A DNA stretch of 64,000 bases. Source: JAFAXD01 sp051985675 (GTDB lineage Bacteria > Pseudomonadota > Alphaproteobacteria > Rhizobiales > Xanthobacteraceae). The DNA is taken from positions 1 through 64,000 of the forward strand of contig JBPYFJ010000017.1 in assembly GCA_051985675.1 (NCBI GenBank), read 5' to 3'. The notes under the pieces were generated by a model. That model was given only the letters and a program-made list of their open reading frames with translations. It had not been told where the DNA came from and ran no database searches. The translations under genes were made by a program, and so were the position numbers. Positions within the stretch are counted from its first letter, which is position 1. Each line of letters starts with the position of its first letter. Below, piece after piece: positions 25,659 to 34,422 of the stretch.

Positions 25659-25684
25659 CTAGTGTCCCGAGTTCCGGGCACTAG
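25659..25684. terminator. Hairpin at the end of the pcs-terC unit
   Basis: CTAGTGTCCCG and CGGGCACTAG form a 10-bp stem with one bulge around a short loop, overlapping the terC stop codon. No T-run follows on the minus strand, so termination efficiency is doubtful. Confidence 0.4.
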
Positions 25685-26412
25685 CGTTTTCGTGCCCGGC
25701 GCCGGCGCACTGCCATGATATTCACCGCCTCGACCGCGGCCGCGAAGCTCATCGCGAAGTAGATATAACCGCGCGGCAGATGAACGCCGAACCCGTCCGC
25801 CAGCAGCGCCACCCCAATCAGCACCAGAAACGCGAGCGCCAGCATCTTGGTGGTCGGGTGCGCGGCAATGAAGGCTCCGACCGTGCCGGCTGCAAAATAC
25901 ATGACGGCGACCGCGACCAGCACCGCCGCGATCATGATCCGGATATCCTGGGCCATGCCGATCGCGGTCACGATCGAGTCGATCGAGAAGACCGCGTCGA
26001 TCAGGACGACCTGTGCGATCGCCGCGAGCATCCCGGTCGCTGGTGCGCCCTGAGGTTCGTGCGGCTCGGCGCTGCTTACCTCCACCTCGGCATGGATCTC
26101 GTGCGTCGCCTTGGCGATCAGGAATACGCCGCCGGCGATCAGGATTATGTCGTTCCAGGAAAATGCGTTACCCCAAAGGGTAACGATCGGCTCCGTGAGC
26201 CCCATCACCCAGGTCAGCACGAACAGAAGCGCGATCCGAAACACCAGCGCAAGCCCGAGCCCGATCTGGCGTACCCGCGCGCCGCGCGCCGGATCGAGGC
26301 GCGACACCAGCACCGAAATGAACACGACGTTGTCGATGCCGAGGACGATTTCGAGCGCGGTCAGCGTCGTGAACGCAATCCAGGCGTCGGGATTCGCAAG
26401 GAGATCGAGCAT
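25681..26412 (-). CDS. TerC-family integral membrane protein
   Basis: 243 residues with about seven membrane segments. The signature blocks are LTALEIVLGIDNVVFISVLVSRL near the N-terminus and VVLIDAVFSIDSIVTAIGMAQ in the middle, each with the conserved acidic residue in a membrane helix. These families (TerC/YgdQ) are linked to metal-ion export, for example manganese loading during secretion. The ATG at 26412 lies seven bases after the pcs stop, so the two are probably one transcript. The link between phospholipid synthesis and this protein is unexplained. Confidence 0.88.
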   Translation of the reverse strand: MLDLLANPDAWIAFTTLTALEIVLGIDNVVFISVLVSRLDPARGARVRQIGLGLALVFRIALLFVLTWVMGLTEPIVTLWGNAFSWNDIILIAGGVFLIAKATHEIHAEVEVSSAEPHEPQGAPATGMLAAIAQVVLIDAVFSIDSIVTAIGMAQDIRIMIAAVLVAVAVMYFAAGTVGAFIAAHPTTKMLALAFLVLIGVALLADGFGVHLPRGYIYFAMSFAAAVEAVNIMAVRRRRARKR

Positions 26413-26419
26413 GGGATTC

Positions 26420-27136
26420 TCAGTCCGCGCGCCGCAGCAGGCCGGCCCCGATGACGTAGAGCGCGATGGCACAGAGCGCGCCGGTGATCCAGGGGCCGGG
26501 CGCCATGTTGCGCGCAAGCGTGATCAAGGCCAGTACGCCCCACAGCGCGAGCAATGCGATGTTGAAAGCGCGCAGCCTTGCGACCCGCACCGGGTGGATG
26601 AATGGAAACGGCAGAAACGTCGCAATCGCCAGAATGCCGACTCCGGCCGCCGCGATCCAGGACGGCGGTCGCAGCAACAACAGGTAGAACGCCGCTGCGT
26701 TCCATAGTGCCGGAAAGCCCCGAAAGTAGTTCCCGGGCATCTTCATGTGGCGGTCGGCGAAATAAAGCGCGCCGGTGACTACGATAACGACGCCGGCGAT
26801 CGGCGCGAGCACCCCAGGCAACAGTCCACTGTTGGCCACTGCGAAGGCCGGAACGAACACATAGGTGACGAAATCGACGACGAGATCGAGCGTTTCGCCC
26901 GACCATCGTGGCAAGGTATCGGCGACCTTGAAGCGGCGGGCCAGCGGGCCGTCGAGCGCATCGACGATGAGTGCGATTCCGAGGCACAGGAACATCGCCG
27001 GCCAGGCGCGGTCGACTGCGGCGATGAGCGCCAACAGCGCAAGCGCAGCCCCGGATGCCGTGAGGATATGAATGCCAAAGCTGCGCGCCCGGGCGCCCGG
27101 AGGCGGCGTTGCGGCGGACGGATCAAGCTCGGTCAT
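26420..27136 (-). CDS. pcs: Phosphatidylcholine synthase
   Basis: 238 residues with about seven or eight membrane segments. The CDP-alcohol phosphotransferase motif is DALDGPLARRFKVAD, followed by GETLDLVVDFVTY with the spaced aspartates. Pcs condenses CDP-diacylglycerol with choline to make phosphatidylcholine in the inner membrane, the pathway typical of Rhizobiales and other host-associated bacteria. The fold, length and the FPFIHPVRVARLR block match Pcs rather than Pgs or Pss. The open frame extends 213 codons upstream without sense; the ATG at 27136 is where homology begins. Followed by terC. Confidence 0.88.
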   Translation of the reverse strand: MTELDPSAATPPPGARARSFGIHILTASGAALALLALIAAVDRAWPAMFLCLGIALIVDALDGPLARRFKVADTLPRWSGETLDLVVDFVTYVFVPAFAVANSGLLPGVLAPIAGVVIVVTGALYFADRHMKMPGNYFRGFPALWNAAAFYLLLLRPPSWIAAAGVGILAIATFLPFPFIHPVRVARLRAFNIALLALWGVLALITLARNMAPGPWITGALCAIALYVIGAGLLRRAD

Positions 27137-27322
27137 GTGCACGAGCGGGGGTTTGCACGGTGTGGGAGTTGGTCGCAGTGGTTTACGTGCGTACCTTAGC
27201 GGAAAAACCCGTGAAGCCGACGGCATCGGGGCGGACCTGCGCCCGGAGGCCGCGCGGCGGGTTGACCCGCGCGGATCGCTCGCTTTAACAAAGACCTCAG
27301 GGACTATCCGGAACGCATTGAA

Positions 27323-28519
27323 ATGCAAGGGTCTGTCGAGGTCATCGTGATCGGTGGGGGCCCCGCCGGCCTGACCGCGGCGGTCGCGCTTGCGCAGGCC
27401 GGGATCGAGACCGCCCTGATCAGCGGCCCCGCCCCGGCCGACAACCGGACGACGGCGCTGCTGGCGTCGTCGGTGACTGCGCTCGAAGGTCTCGGCGTTT
27501 GGGCGCGTTGTCGCGCCGCCGCTGCACCGCTTGAGACGTTGCGCATCGTCGATGACACGCGTCGGCTGTGGCGGGCTCCGGAGGTGCGGTTTTCGGCACA
27601 CGAGATCGGGCTCGACGCGTTTGGATGGAATGTTGAAAACCGGTACCTGGTCGCCGCATTGTCGGCCCGGGCCGAACAAGCCACCGCGCTCCGCGTGGTT
27701 CGCGATCAGGCGATTGCAATCGATATCGCCCAGGACGCCGTTGAGGTCGGCCTCGCGGGCGGCGGCGCGGTGCATGGACGGCTGCTGATCGGCGCGGACG
27801 GACGCAATTCACCCACGCGCATCGCGGCGGGAATTACAGTGACCACCCGCGTCAGCCGCCAGACGGCGCTCACGTTTAATCTCTCGCACGCGCGGCCGCA
27901 CCACAACATCTCGACCGAGTTTCATACCGAGCAAGGTCCGTACACGCTCGTTCCGCTGCCGGACAAGCGATCGAGCCTGGTCTGCGTTGTCGCCGGGCGG
28001 GTGGCGGAGCGGTTGAGCAAATTCGACGCGGGTGCGCTCAACGACGAGCTCGAGCGTCGCGCGCATTCGATTCTGGGAAAGGTGTCAGCCGAGCCCGGCC
28101 GCGGCGTGTTTGCGCTTGCGACTGAGACCGCGCGGCACGTCGTGGCGCAGCGGGTGATTCTCATTGGCGAGGCCGCTCACGTGCTTCCGCCGATTGGTGC
28201 GCAGGGACTAAACCTCGGCCTGCGCGACGCTGCGACCGTGGCCGAGGTCGCGGCGGACGCCCGCCGCGCCGGGCAGGATGTCGGGGCCGACGCGGTGACG
28301 CGCGAGTACGATCGCCGCCGGCGCGTCGATGTCACGAGCCGCATGCTCGCGGTCGATCTGCTCAACCGCAGCCTGCTGACGGACTTTCTGCCGGTGCAGG
28401 GCGTGCGCGGGCTCGGGCTCTACGCGCTTGATCGCAGCGGGCCGCTGCGCCGTGCGGTGATGCGCGCCGGCGTGCAGGCCCCGTTCGCGCCCCGGCTCAT
28501 GCGCGGCGATTCCGCTTAG
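27323..28519 (+). CDS. UbiH/UbiF/VisC/COQ6-family FAD hydroxylase
   Basis: 398 residues. FAD-binding start VEVIVIGGGPAGLTAAVALAQAG, the middle DG motif LLIGADGRNSPTR, and the second GD motif RVILIGEAAHVLPPIGAQGLNLGLRDA, which is diagnostic of ubiquinone-biosynthesis aromatic hydroxylases; GEAAH replaces the more usual GDAAH. It would add a hydroxyl to the prenylated ring of a ubiquinone precursor. Alphaproteobacteria use divergent members (UbiL, UbiM), so the exact position is not assigned. Its 3' end overlaps the CaiB gene on the other strand by 23 bases. Confidence 0.88.
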   Translation: MQGSVEVIVIGGGPAGLTAAVALAQAGIETALISGPAPADNRTTALLASSVTALEGLGVWARCRAAAAPLETLRIVDDTRRLWRAPEVRFSAHEIGLDAFGWNVENRYLVAALSARAEQATALRVVRDQAIAIDIAQDAVEVGLAGGGAVHGRLLIGADGRNSPTRIAAGITVTTRVSRQTALTFNLSHARPHHNISTEFHTEQGPYTLVPLPDKRSSLVCVVAGRVAERLSKFDAGALNDELERRAHSILGKVSAEPGRGVFALATETARHVVAQRVILIGEAAHVLPPIGAQGLNLGLRDAATVAEVAADARRAGQDVGADAVTREYDRRRRVDVTSRMLAVDLLNRSLLTDFLPVQGVRGLGLYALDRSGPLRRAVMRAGVQAPFAPRLMRGDSA

Positions 28520-29573
28520 CTTGCTGGCGGAACGCCGGCGCAATCGGCACCGGCAGCGCCGGACAGCTCCTTCCCCCAACCCTGAGCTCGCCGTCGAACA
28601 GGCCGCGCCCGACAAAATGCGGATCGCGCACCGCGTCCTCCAATGATGCCACGATGGTGACGCAGCAATCGGCGGCAGCGAAAATCGGTCGCCATTGTTC
28701 GGCGGTTTTCTCCTTGATAATGGCGGCGACGGCCTCGGCGGTCGCGCCTGGATCTTCGGCGTCATTGACGTGGCGGGGATCAAGACCGATCGCCTTGGTG
28801 AAAGCGGTCCAGAATTTCGGTTCGAGCGCGGCGCACGCCACGATCTCACCGTCGCGCGTCGGATAGAGCCGGTAACGTGGCGAGCCGCCGGCAAGGTGAT
28901 CCTCGCCCGGTCGGGGAAAGCCGTGGCCGGCAAATCCGCTCAGCAGCGCGTGCCAGGCGAACGTGAACATCGCATCGGACATCGCAATGTCGATGTGGCA
29001 ACCCTGCCCGCTCGCGTCGCGTTGGCGCAGGCCCAACAGGATATTGAGAACCGCCGGAAACGTGCCGCCGCCGATGTCGGCGACAAGCGCCGGCGGAACG
29101 GTCGGACGATCGTGCGGGCCCGGATTGAGTGCCAGCAGGCCGGTCGTGCCGATGTAGTTGAGATCATGCCCCGCCTGCTGAGCGCGCGGACCGGTTTGAC
29201 CATAGCCCGAGATCGAGCAGTAGACGATGCGCGGATTGACGGTGCGCACGCGCACGTATCCCAGACCGAGCCGCTCCATAACGCCGGGCCTGAACTGCTC
29301 GACCAGCACATCGGCGCGCGCCACAAGCGGCGCGAGACGTTCGCGATCGCCGCTGGCTTTGAGATCGAGCATCAGGCTCGTCTTGCCGCGATTGAGCGCC
29401 GCAAAGGCGACGCTGTGTCCGTCAACGTGCGGCGAGTGCGTACGCATCATCTCGCCACCGGGCGGCTCGATCTTGATCACCTCGGCGCCCGCTTCCGCCA
29501 GCATCAACGTCGCAAGCGGGCCCGGAAGCAGCGAGGTGAAATCGAGCACGACGATGCCGGCAAGCGGTTGCAT
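28497..29573 (-). CDS. CaiB/BaiF-family CoA-transferase
   Basis: 358 residues of a family III CoA-transferase. LAGIVVLDFTSLLPGPLATLMLAEAGAEVIKIEPP is the standard N-terminus, with the later block MRTHSPHVDGHSVAFAALNRGK, the catalytic-Asp region HDLNYIGTTGLLALN and the GGGTFPAVLNILLGL helix. The ATG at 29573 follows a strong GGAGGGACC. It moves CoA between acyl-CoA and a free acid. The enzyme's closest type is alpha-methylacyl-CoA racemase/formyl-CoA transferase-like, but specificity cannot be read. Divergent from the CoA-ester lyase, which may act on the same acyl-CoA. Confidence 0.88.
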   Translation of the reverse strand: MQPLAGIVVLDFTSLLPGPLATLMLAEAGAEVIKIEPPGGEMMRTHSPHVDGHSVAFAALNRGKTSLMLDLKASGDRERLAPLVARADVLVEQFRPGVMERLGLGYVRVRTVNPRIVYCSISGYGQTGPRAQQAGHDLNYIGTTGLLALNPGPHDRPTVPPALVADIGGGTFPAVLNILLGLRQRDASGQGCHIDIAMSDAMFTFAWHALLSGFAGHGFPRPGEDHLAGGSPRYRLYPTRDGEIVACAALEPKFWTAFTKAIGLDPRHVNDAEDPGATAEAVAAIIKEKTAEQWRPIFAAADCCVTIVASLEDAVRDPHFVGRGLFDGELRVGGRSCPALPVPIAPAFRQQAKRNRRA

Positions 29574-29741
29574 GGTCCCTCCAGGGCAGGCTCGGATCTC
29601 AGGTGCTTTTTAACAGACGCATGGCAATTTGCTTATGGGCGGGCGCCGACCGGGGCGCTGTGCTGCGCAAAAACACGGCTTGGCAGCGCATGCCCCTTCC
29701 ATTAGGCAAGGATGGCCGGGAAGCTCTTGAAAGGGCGCGCG

Positions 29742-30782
29742 ATGAAGCTTCCACGCAATTTCTTCAAACCGTTGGCGGTCGGCGCACCGGCGCCGTTGCG
29801 CGAGCTGCCGGTTCGGCTTGAGCGCATGATCCACTTCGTGCCGCCGCACATCGAAAAGGTCCGGCTCAAGGTTCCCGAACTCATCGATCAGGTCGACATT
29901 GTGCTCGGCAATCTCGAAGACGCGATCCCGGCCGATGCCAAGGAAGCGGCGCGCCGCGGCTTCATCGAAATGGCGGGCGCGTACGACTACGGCTCGGTTG
30001 GGCTGTGGACGCGGGTCAACGCGCTCAATTCGCCCTGGGTGCTCGACGACCTCTTTGAGATCGTTGCCCACGTCGGCAACAAGGTCGATGTGGTCATGCT
30101 GCCCAAGGTCGAGGGCGCATGGGACATTCACTATCTCGATCAACTGTTGGCGCAGCTCGAAGCCCGGCACGGGGTCACTCGGCCGATCCTGATACACGCC
30201 ATCCTCGAAACGGCTGAAGGCGTCGACAACGTTGCGGCGATCGCGGCCGCCTCCCCGCGCATGCATGGCATCAGCCTTGGTCCCGCCGACCTCGCGGCGT
30301 CGCGTGCGATGAAGACGACGCGCGTCGGCGGCGGCCACCCGGAATACAAAGTACTCGCCGATGCGGCCGGCGACGGACCGCGTGCGGCCTACCAGCAGGA
30401 CCTGTGGCACTACACGATGGCCAAGATGGTCGACGCGTGCGCAGCGGCGGGCATCAAACCGTTCTACGGTCCGTTCGGGGACTTCGCCGATCCCGCGGCC
30501 TGCGAGGTGCAGTTTCGCAACGCCTTTCTGATGGGATGCGCAGGCGCCTGGACCCTGCATCCCTCGCAGATTGCAATCGCCAAACGGGTGTTCTCGCCCG
30601 ATGCCGCCGAGGTCGCCTTTGCGAAGAAAATTCTGGCCGCGATGCCGGATGGTACCGGTGCCGTCATGATTGACGGCAAGATGCAGGATGATGCCACCTG
30701 GAAGCAGGCGAAGGTCGTCGTCGACCTAGCCAAAATAGTTGCTGCCAAAGACCCCGAGATGGCAACCCGCTATGGGCTGTGA
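29742..30782 (+). CDS. HpcH/HpaI-family CoA-ester lyase (malyl-CoA lyase-like)
   Basis: 346 residues. TIM-barrel CitE/HpcH type: ERMIHFVPPHIEKVR, VLGNLEDAIPADAKEAAR (metal-binding Glu-Asp), VMLPKVEGAWDIHYL, LIHAILETAEGVDN and HGISLGPADLAASR. C-terminal WTLHPSQIAIAKRVF closes the active site in this family. It resembles L-malyl-CoA/beta-methylmalyl-CoA lyases. GAAAGGG six bases before the ATG at 29742 favours that start over the ATG at 29712. It is divergent from the CoA-transferase with about 170 bases between. Confidence 0.88.
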   Translation: MKLPRNFFKPLAVGAPAPLRELPVRLERMIHFVPPHIEKVRLKVPELIDQVDIVLGNLEDAIPADAKEAARRGFIEMAGAYDYGSVGLWTRVNALNSPWVLDDLFEIVAHVGNKVDVVMLPKVEGAWDIHYLDQLLAQLEARHGVTRPILIHAILETAEGVDNVAAIAAASPRMHGISLGPADLAASRAMKTTRVGGGHPEYKVLADAAGDGPRAAYQQDLWHYTMAKMVDACAAAGIKPFYGPFGDFADPAACEVQFRNAFLMGCAGAWTLHPSQIAIAKRVFSPDAAEVAFAKKILAAMPDGTGAVMIDGKMQDDATWKQAKVVVDLAKIVAAKDPEMATRYGL

Positions 30783-30897
30783 GTAACCACCGCCGTCGAT
30801 GACCGGCTTGCATGCGCGCGAGCACACGCACCAATGATCGACGCGCACACAAAAGACCCTGGCATCGGTTCCCGTCGTGGCTTATTTTCCCATTGTC

Positions 30898-31230
30898 ATG
30901 AACAATACGCGCGCAGCGAAATACAAGATCGGCCAGGTTCTGCGGCACCGGATTTTTCCGTTCCGCGGCGTCGTGTTCGACATCGACCCGGTCTTCAACA
31001 ACACCGAGGAATGGTACCAATCGATTCCGGCCGAGGTCCGCCCGCACAAGGACCAGCCGTTCTATCATCTGTTTGCCGAGAATTCGGAGACCGAATACAT
31101 CGCCTACGTGTCTGAGCAAAATCTCCTGCCCGACACGACCGGCGAGCCCGTTCGTCACCCGCAGGTATCGGAAGTCTTTGTGCGCGACGAGCAAGGCAGC
31201 TACCGCCCGCGCAACAACCTGATGCACTAA
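30898..31230 (+). CDS. hspQ: Heat shock protein HspQ (hemimethylated-DNA-binding/YccV type)
   Basis: 110 residues with the complete family pattern: KYKIGQVLRHRIFPFRGVVFDIDPVF, EEWYQSIP, DQPFYHLFAENSETEYIAYVSEQNL. HspQ binds hemimethylated oriC DNA in E. coli and acts as a specificity adaptor for Lon. The in-frame GTG 21 bases upstream is an alternative; the ATG at 30898 fits homologues. It is followed by a strong bidirectional hairpin and the convergent ialB gene. Confidence 0.92.
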   Translation: MNNTRAAKYKIGQVLRHRIFPFRGVVFDIDPVFNNTEEWYQSIPAEVRPHKDQPFYHLFAENSETEYIAYVSEQNLLPDTTGEPVRHPQVSEVFVRDEQGSYRPRNNLMH

Positions 31231-31250
31231 ATCCGGATTTGTAAAACGAA

Positions 31251-31275
31251 TGAAGCGTGCCCGGGGCACGCTTCA
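31251..31275. terminator. Bidirectional hairpin terminator between hspQ and ialB
   Basis: TGAAGCGTGCC and GGCACGCTTCA form a perfect 11-bp stem with a 3-base loop. It lies 20 bases after the hspQ stop and 26 before the ialB stop on the other strand. The downstream T-runs are short (AATTCTTG on plus, TTTTAC on minus). Confidence 0.7.
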
Positions 31276-31301
31276 TGAATTCTTGACAGTAGCAAGAGCG
31301 A

Positions 31302-32078
31302 TTATTTGGCGGCCGGCGCTTGGCCCTGCTGCTCCAGCTTCTTGCGCATCTCCTCGCCCTTCTTCTGCAGCTCTTCCTGCACCTTCTTCTCCCGCGCTTC
31401 GAGCTCTTTGGGATCGATGGGCGGACCCTCGTTGACCTTGGCGAAGTCGCCGAGCGGGACCGGGAACGAGATCTGCGTGCCGCCGAGATTGATCGCCTGC
31501 ACGCTCAGGGTCTGGCCCTTCTTGAGCTTGGCGATCAGCTCGGGCGTGCCCTCGTAATCGGACATGCAGCCTTGGGCGAAGCATGTGAAAAACTGACTCG
31601 TCGACGGCTCGTTGCTGTCGACGATGATGCGGGTGCCGTACTGCAATTGCACCGGGCTCGGTACGGTTACGCGGAAGATCTTCTTGGGAATGCCATCCGG
31701 TTCGATCAGCGCGGCGGCGACAACCGGAACTCCGGTCTCGGTGCGCGCGTCACGGCCCGTGAAGCAGACCTTCGGGGCATTGGCATCCTGACCATTCTGA
31801 CCCGGCGTGCTGCAGAACTTTGTCCAGGGCGAGTAGACGAGCGGAGGCATGTCGGCTTGCGGCGGCGGTGCGGCCTGCGCGGCCGGCGCCGGGGGGCTCG
31901 CTGCGGGCTTCTGCGCTGCCGGGGCGGCCGGCTTTGGCGCAGCCGGCTTCGGCGCAGCCGGTTTGGCTGGAGCCGGGGGCTGCTGAGCCAACGCAACCAT
32001 GCCGCCGAGCACCAATGCCGTGATGGAAATGCTCGCGATCAGCGATCCGCGCAAAGACGGCGCGATCCTATGTGTCAT
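31302..32078 (-). CDS. Invasion-associated locus B (IalB) family protein
   Basis: 258 residues. Signal peptide (ISITALVLGGMVALAQQ), then a Pro/Ala/Lys-rich linker of repeated APKPAAP units (residues 35-75), the IalB domain (WTKFCSTPG, KVCFTGRDARTETG, FFTCFAQGCMSDYEG, with conserved disulfide cysteines), and a charged coiled-coil tail (KELEAREKKVQEELQKKGEE). Periplasmic or outer-membrane-associated; named after the Bartonella invasion locus but widespread in non-pathogenic Rhizobiales. The ATG at 32078 has AGGGACCTC upstream. The Pro-rich linker suggests spanning of the cell wall. Confidence 0.85.
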   Translation of the reverse strand: MTHRIAPSLRGSLIASISITALVLGGMVALAQQPPAPAKPAAPKPAAPKPAAPAAQKPAASPPAPAAQAAPPPQADMPPLVYSPWTKFCSTPGQNGQDANAPKVCFTGRDARTETGVPVVAAALIEPDGIPKKIFRVTVPSPVQLQYGTRIIVDSNEPSTSQFFTCFAQGCMSDYEGTPELIAKLKKGQTLSVQAINLGGTQISFPVPLGDFAKVNEGPPIDPKELEAREKKVQEELQKKGEEMRKKLEQQGQAPAAK

Positions 32079-32427
32079 GGACAGAGGTCCCTTTTTGATT
32101 GGGTTGCGGTGGCGAACACCAGCGCCAGCACAAATATCCCGGTATCCCTGCCGGTGTCTCGGCGCCAATTGCGGCAGGACCGTGACGCCCGGCAGCGCCC
32201 TGATAGCCGAATTCCGCATCGCGCAAAAGCCTTAACCTGCCGGCCCACACATGACGGCGGGTCGGCCCGGCGGTCGCGAAAGCGCAGGTCGGCGCAAAAA
32301 TCCGGCCCATGCCGCTTTTGCGTGGACGCAGATGCCGCAGGGAATCGGGCAGGACGGTGACCATATTGGCCATCGCGTCGGCGCAATCATGTTGGATTGC
32401 GTCAAGCTTGGGTCGCAGGAGCTCGAC

Positions 32428-34266
32428 GTGTTGCTGATCAATGCCCGCACGCAGGCGCGCCTTGCAGCGTTTGCGGGCGTGTTGGCTTTGGCGCCGCTTC
32501 CGGGCGCGCTCGCGCAACCGCAGCACGCGATCGCCATGCACGGCGAACCGGCGCTCCCCGCGGATTTTGCGTACTTCCCCTACGTCAACCCGGATGCGCC
32601 CAAGCGCGGGCAACTGGTCAAGGGCGTGTTGGGGACCTTCGACAGTCTCAATCCCCTGATAGTCAAGGGTTTGGCCGTGCCGGAGATGCGCGGATACGTC
32701 GTCGAAGGTCTGATGGCACGCGGATACGACGAGCCGTTCACCCTCTATGGGCTCATTGCACGCAGCGTCGAGACCGACGCCGCGCGCAGCTTCGTGACGT
32801 TCAGGCTCGACCCGCGTGCAAAATTTTCCGACCGAACGCCGATCACGGCGGCGGATGTCATCTTCTCGTGGGAGCTGCTGCGCGACCACGGCCGTCCCAA
32901 TTATCGAACTTATTATGCGAAGGTCGCCAAAGCGGAAGCGCTCGATCCGCTCACCGTGCGCTTCGATCTCAGCGGCAGCGACGACCGCGAGCTGCCTCTC
33001 ATCCTCGGGTTGATGCCGGTCCTGCCGCGGCACGCCATCGATCCGGCGACGTTCGAGGACACCTCATTTCGGCCGATGCTGGGGAGCGGTCCCTACCTGG
33101 TCGAGAGCATCGATCCCGGACGCAGCGTCACGCTCAAGCGCGACCCGGACTACTGGGGCCGCGATCTGCCGGTCAATCGCGGAGTTTGGAATTTCGACCA
33201 GATCCGGATCGATTTTTATCGCGATGGCAACTCGCATTTCGAGGCCTTCAAAAAAGGTCTCTACGACGTGCGTGTGGAGACCGACCCGACCCGCTGGGTT
33301 TCGGGCTACGACTTCCCGGCCGCGCGCGACGGCCGCGTCGTGAAGGAAGGATTCAAGGACGGCATGCCGAAAGGCATGTCGGGTCTGGTGTTCAACACGC
33401 GCCGCCCGGTGTTCGCAGACATCCGGGTGCGCCAAGCACTCTTGCTGTTGTTCGACTTTGAATGGATCAACAAGAATTTCTTTTTTGACCAGTACCAGCG
33501 GACCGCAAGCTATTTCGACGGCAGCGACCTCTCCTCGCACGGCGTGCCGGCGAACGAGCGCGAACGCGCGTTGCTGGCGCCGTTTCCCGATGCGGTTACG
33601 CCGGACGTGCTCGATGGCACGTGGTCGCCGCCGGTGACGGACGGATCGGGGCGTGATCGGGAGATGCTCAAGCGCGCGCTCGGACTGCTCGAGGACGCTG
33701 GCTACGCGCTCAACGGCACCCAATTGCGCAATCGGACGACCGGCGCGCTCCTCAGCTTCGAAATCATGGTGACGACCAAGGAGCAGGAGCGGCTGGCATT
33801 GCAATTTGCCCAGAACGTCAAGCGCGCCGGCATCGACGCGCGCGTGCGTGTCGTCGACGCGGTGCAATACGATCAGCGACGGCTGATGTACGATTTCGAC
33901 ATGATCCAGAACCGCTGGGACCAGTCGCTGTCGCCGGGCAACGAGCAGGCGTTCTATTGGGGTTCGGCCGCCGCCGATCAGGACGGCACGCGCAACTACA
34001 TGGGCGTCAGGAATCCTGCCATCGATGCCATGATCGCGGCGCTGCTGCGCGCACAGTCGCGGCCGGAGTTCGTCGATGCTGTTCGCGCACTCGACCGCGT
34101 TCTGCTGTCGGGCACCTACGTAATCCCGCTCTATCACAGTCCCGAACAATGGATTGCGCGCCGGTCGCAAATCAATCATCCGCAGCGGACCGCTCTGTCC
34201 GGGTATCTGCCGGAGACTTGGTGGTCGAAGGGACCGCTCGATAGTCAGAGATCAGCAGGTCAGTAA
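32428..34266 (+). CDS. Extracellular solute-binding protein family 5 (YejA-like oligopeptide receptor)
   Basis: 612 residues from the GTG at 32428, which has AGGAG at 32417-32421 and leads straight into a signal peptide (ARLAAFAGVLALAPLPGALA). An ATG at 32389 in frame is an alternative. The mature protein is a family 5 periplasmic receptor: FAYFPYVNPDAPKRGQL, RPYLV-type GSGPYLVESIDPG, VTLKRDPDYWGRDLP, FNTRRPVFADIRVRQAL and the C-terminal YHSPEQWIARRSQI. These features point to the YejA/microcin C group of peptide receptors. No YejBEF transport genes adjoin it, so it must work with a transporter encoded elsewhere, or be one of several orphan receptors. Confidence 0.87.
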   Translation: MLLINARTQARLAAFAGVLALAPLPGALAQPQHAIAMHGEPALPADFAYFPYVNPDAPKRGQLVKGVLGTFDSLNPLIVKGLAVPEMRGYVVEGLMARGYDEPFTLYGLIARSVETDAARSFVTFRLDPRAKFSDRTPITAADVIFSWELLRDHGRPNYRTYYAKVAKAEALDPLTVRFDLSGSDDRELPLILGLMPVLPRHAIDPATFEDTSFRPMLGSGPYLVESIDPGRSVTLKRDPDYWGRDLPVNRGVWNFDQIRIDFYRDGNSHFEAFKKGLYDVRVETDPTRWVSGYDFPAARDGRVVKEGFKDGMPKGMSGLVFNTRRPVFADIRVRQALLLLFDFEWINKNFFFDQYQRTASYFDGSDLSSHGVPANERERALLAPFPDAVTPDVLDGTWSPPVTDGSGRDREMLKRALGLLEDAGYALNGTQLRNRTTGALLSFEIMVTTKEQERLALQFAQNVKRAGIDARVRVVDAVQYDQRRLMYDFDMIQNRWDQSLSPGNEQAFYWGSAAADQDGTRNYMGVRNPAIDAMIAALLRAQSRPEFVDAVRALDRVLLSGTYVIPLYHSPEQWIARRSQINHPQRTALSGYLPETWWSKGPLDSQRSAGQ

Positions 34267-34422
34267 ATCGACCGTCATGGTTACCGATTTGCTAGCGTTG
34301 GCGGCCTTCGCTTTATTCTGTAATTGCAGTGTTTGATCGCACGCGCCGCGGTCGCTTTCCGATGCGTTGACCCCGCATTAACGGCCGTTCAATTAGATTG
34401 CGGTCTTTCAAGCGCGGCCGTC

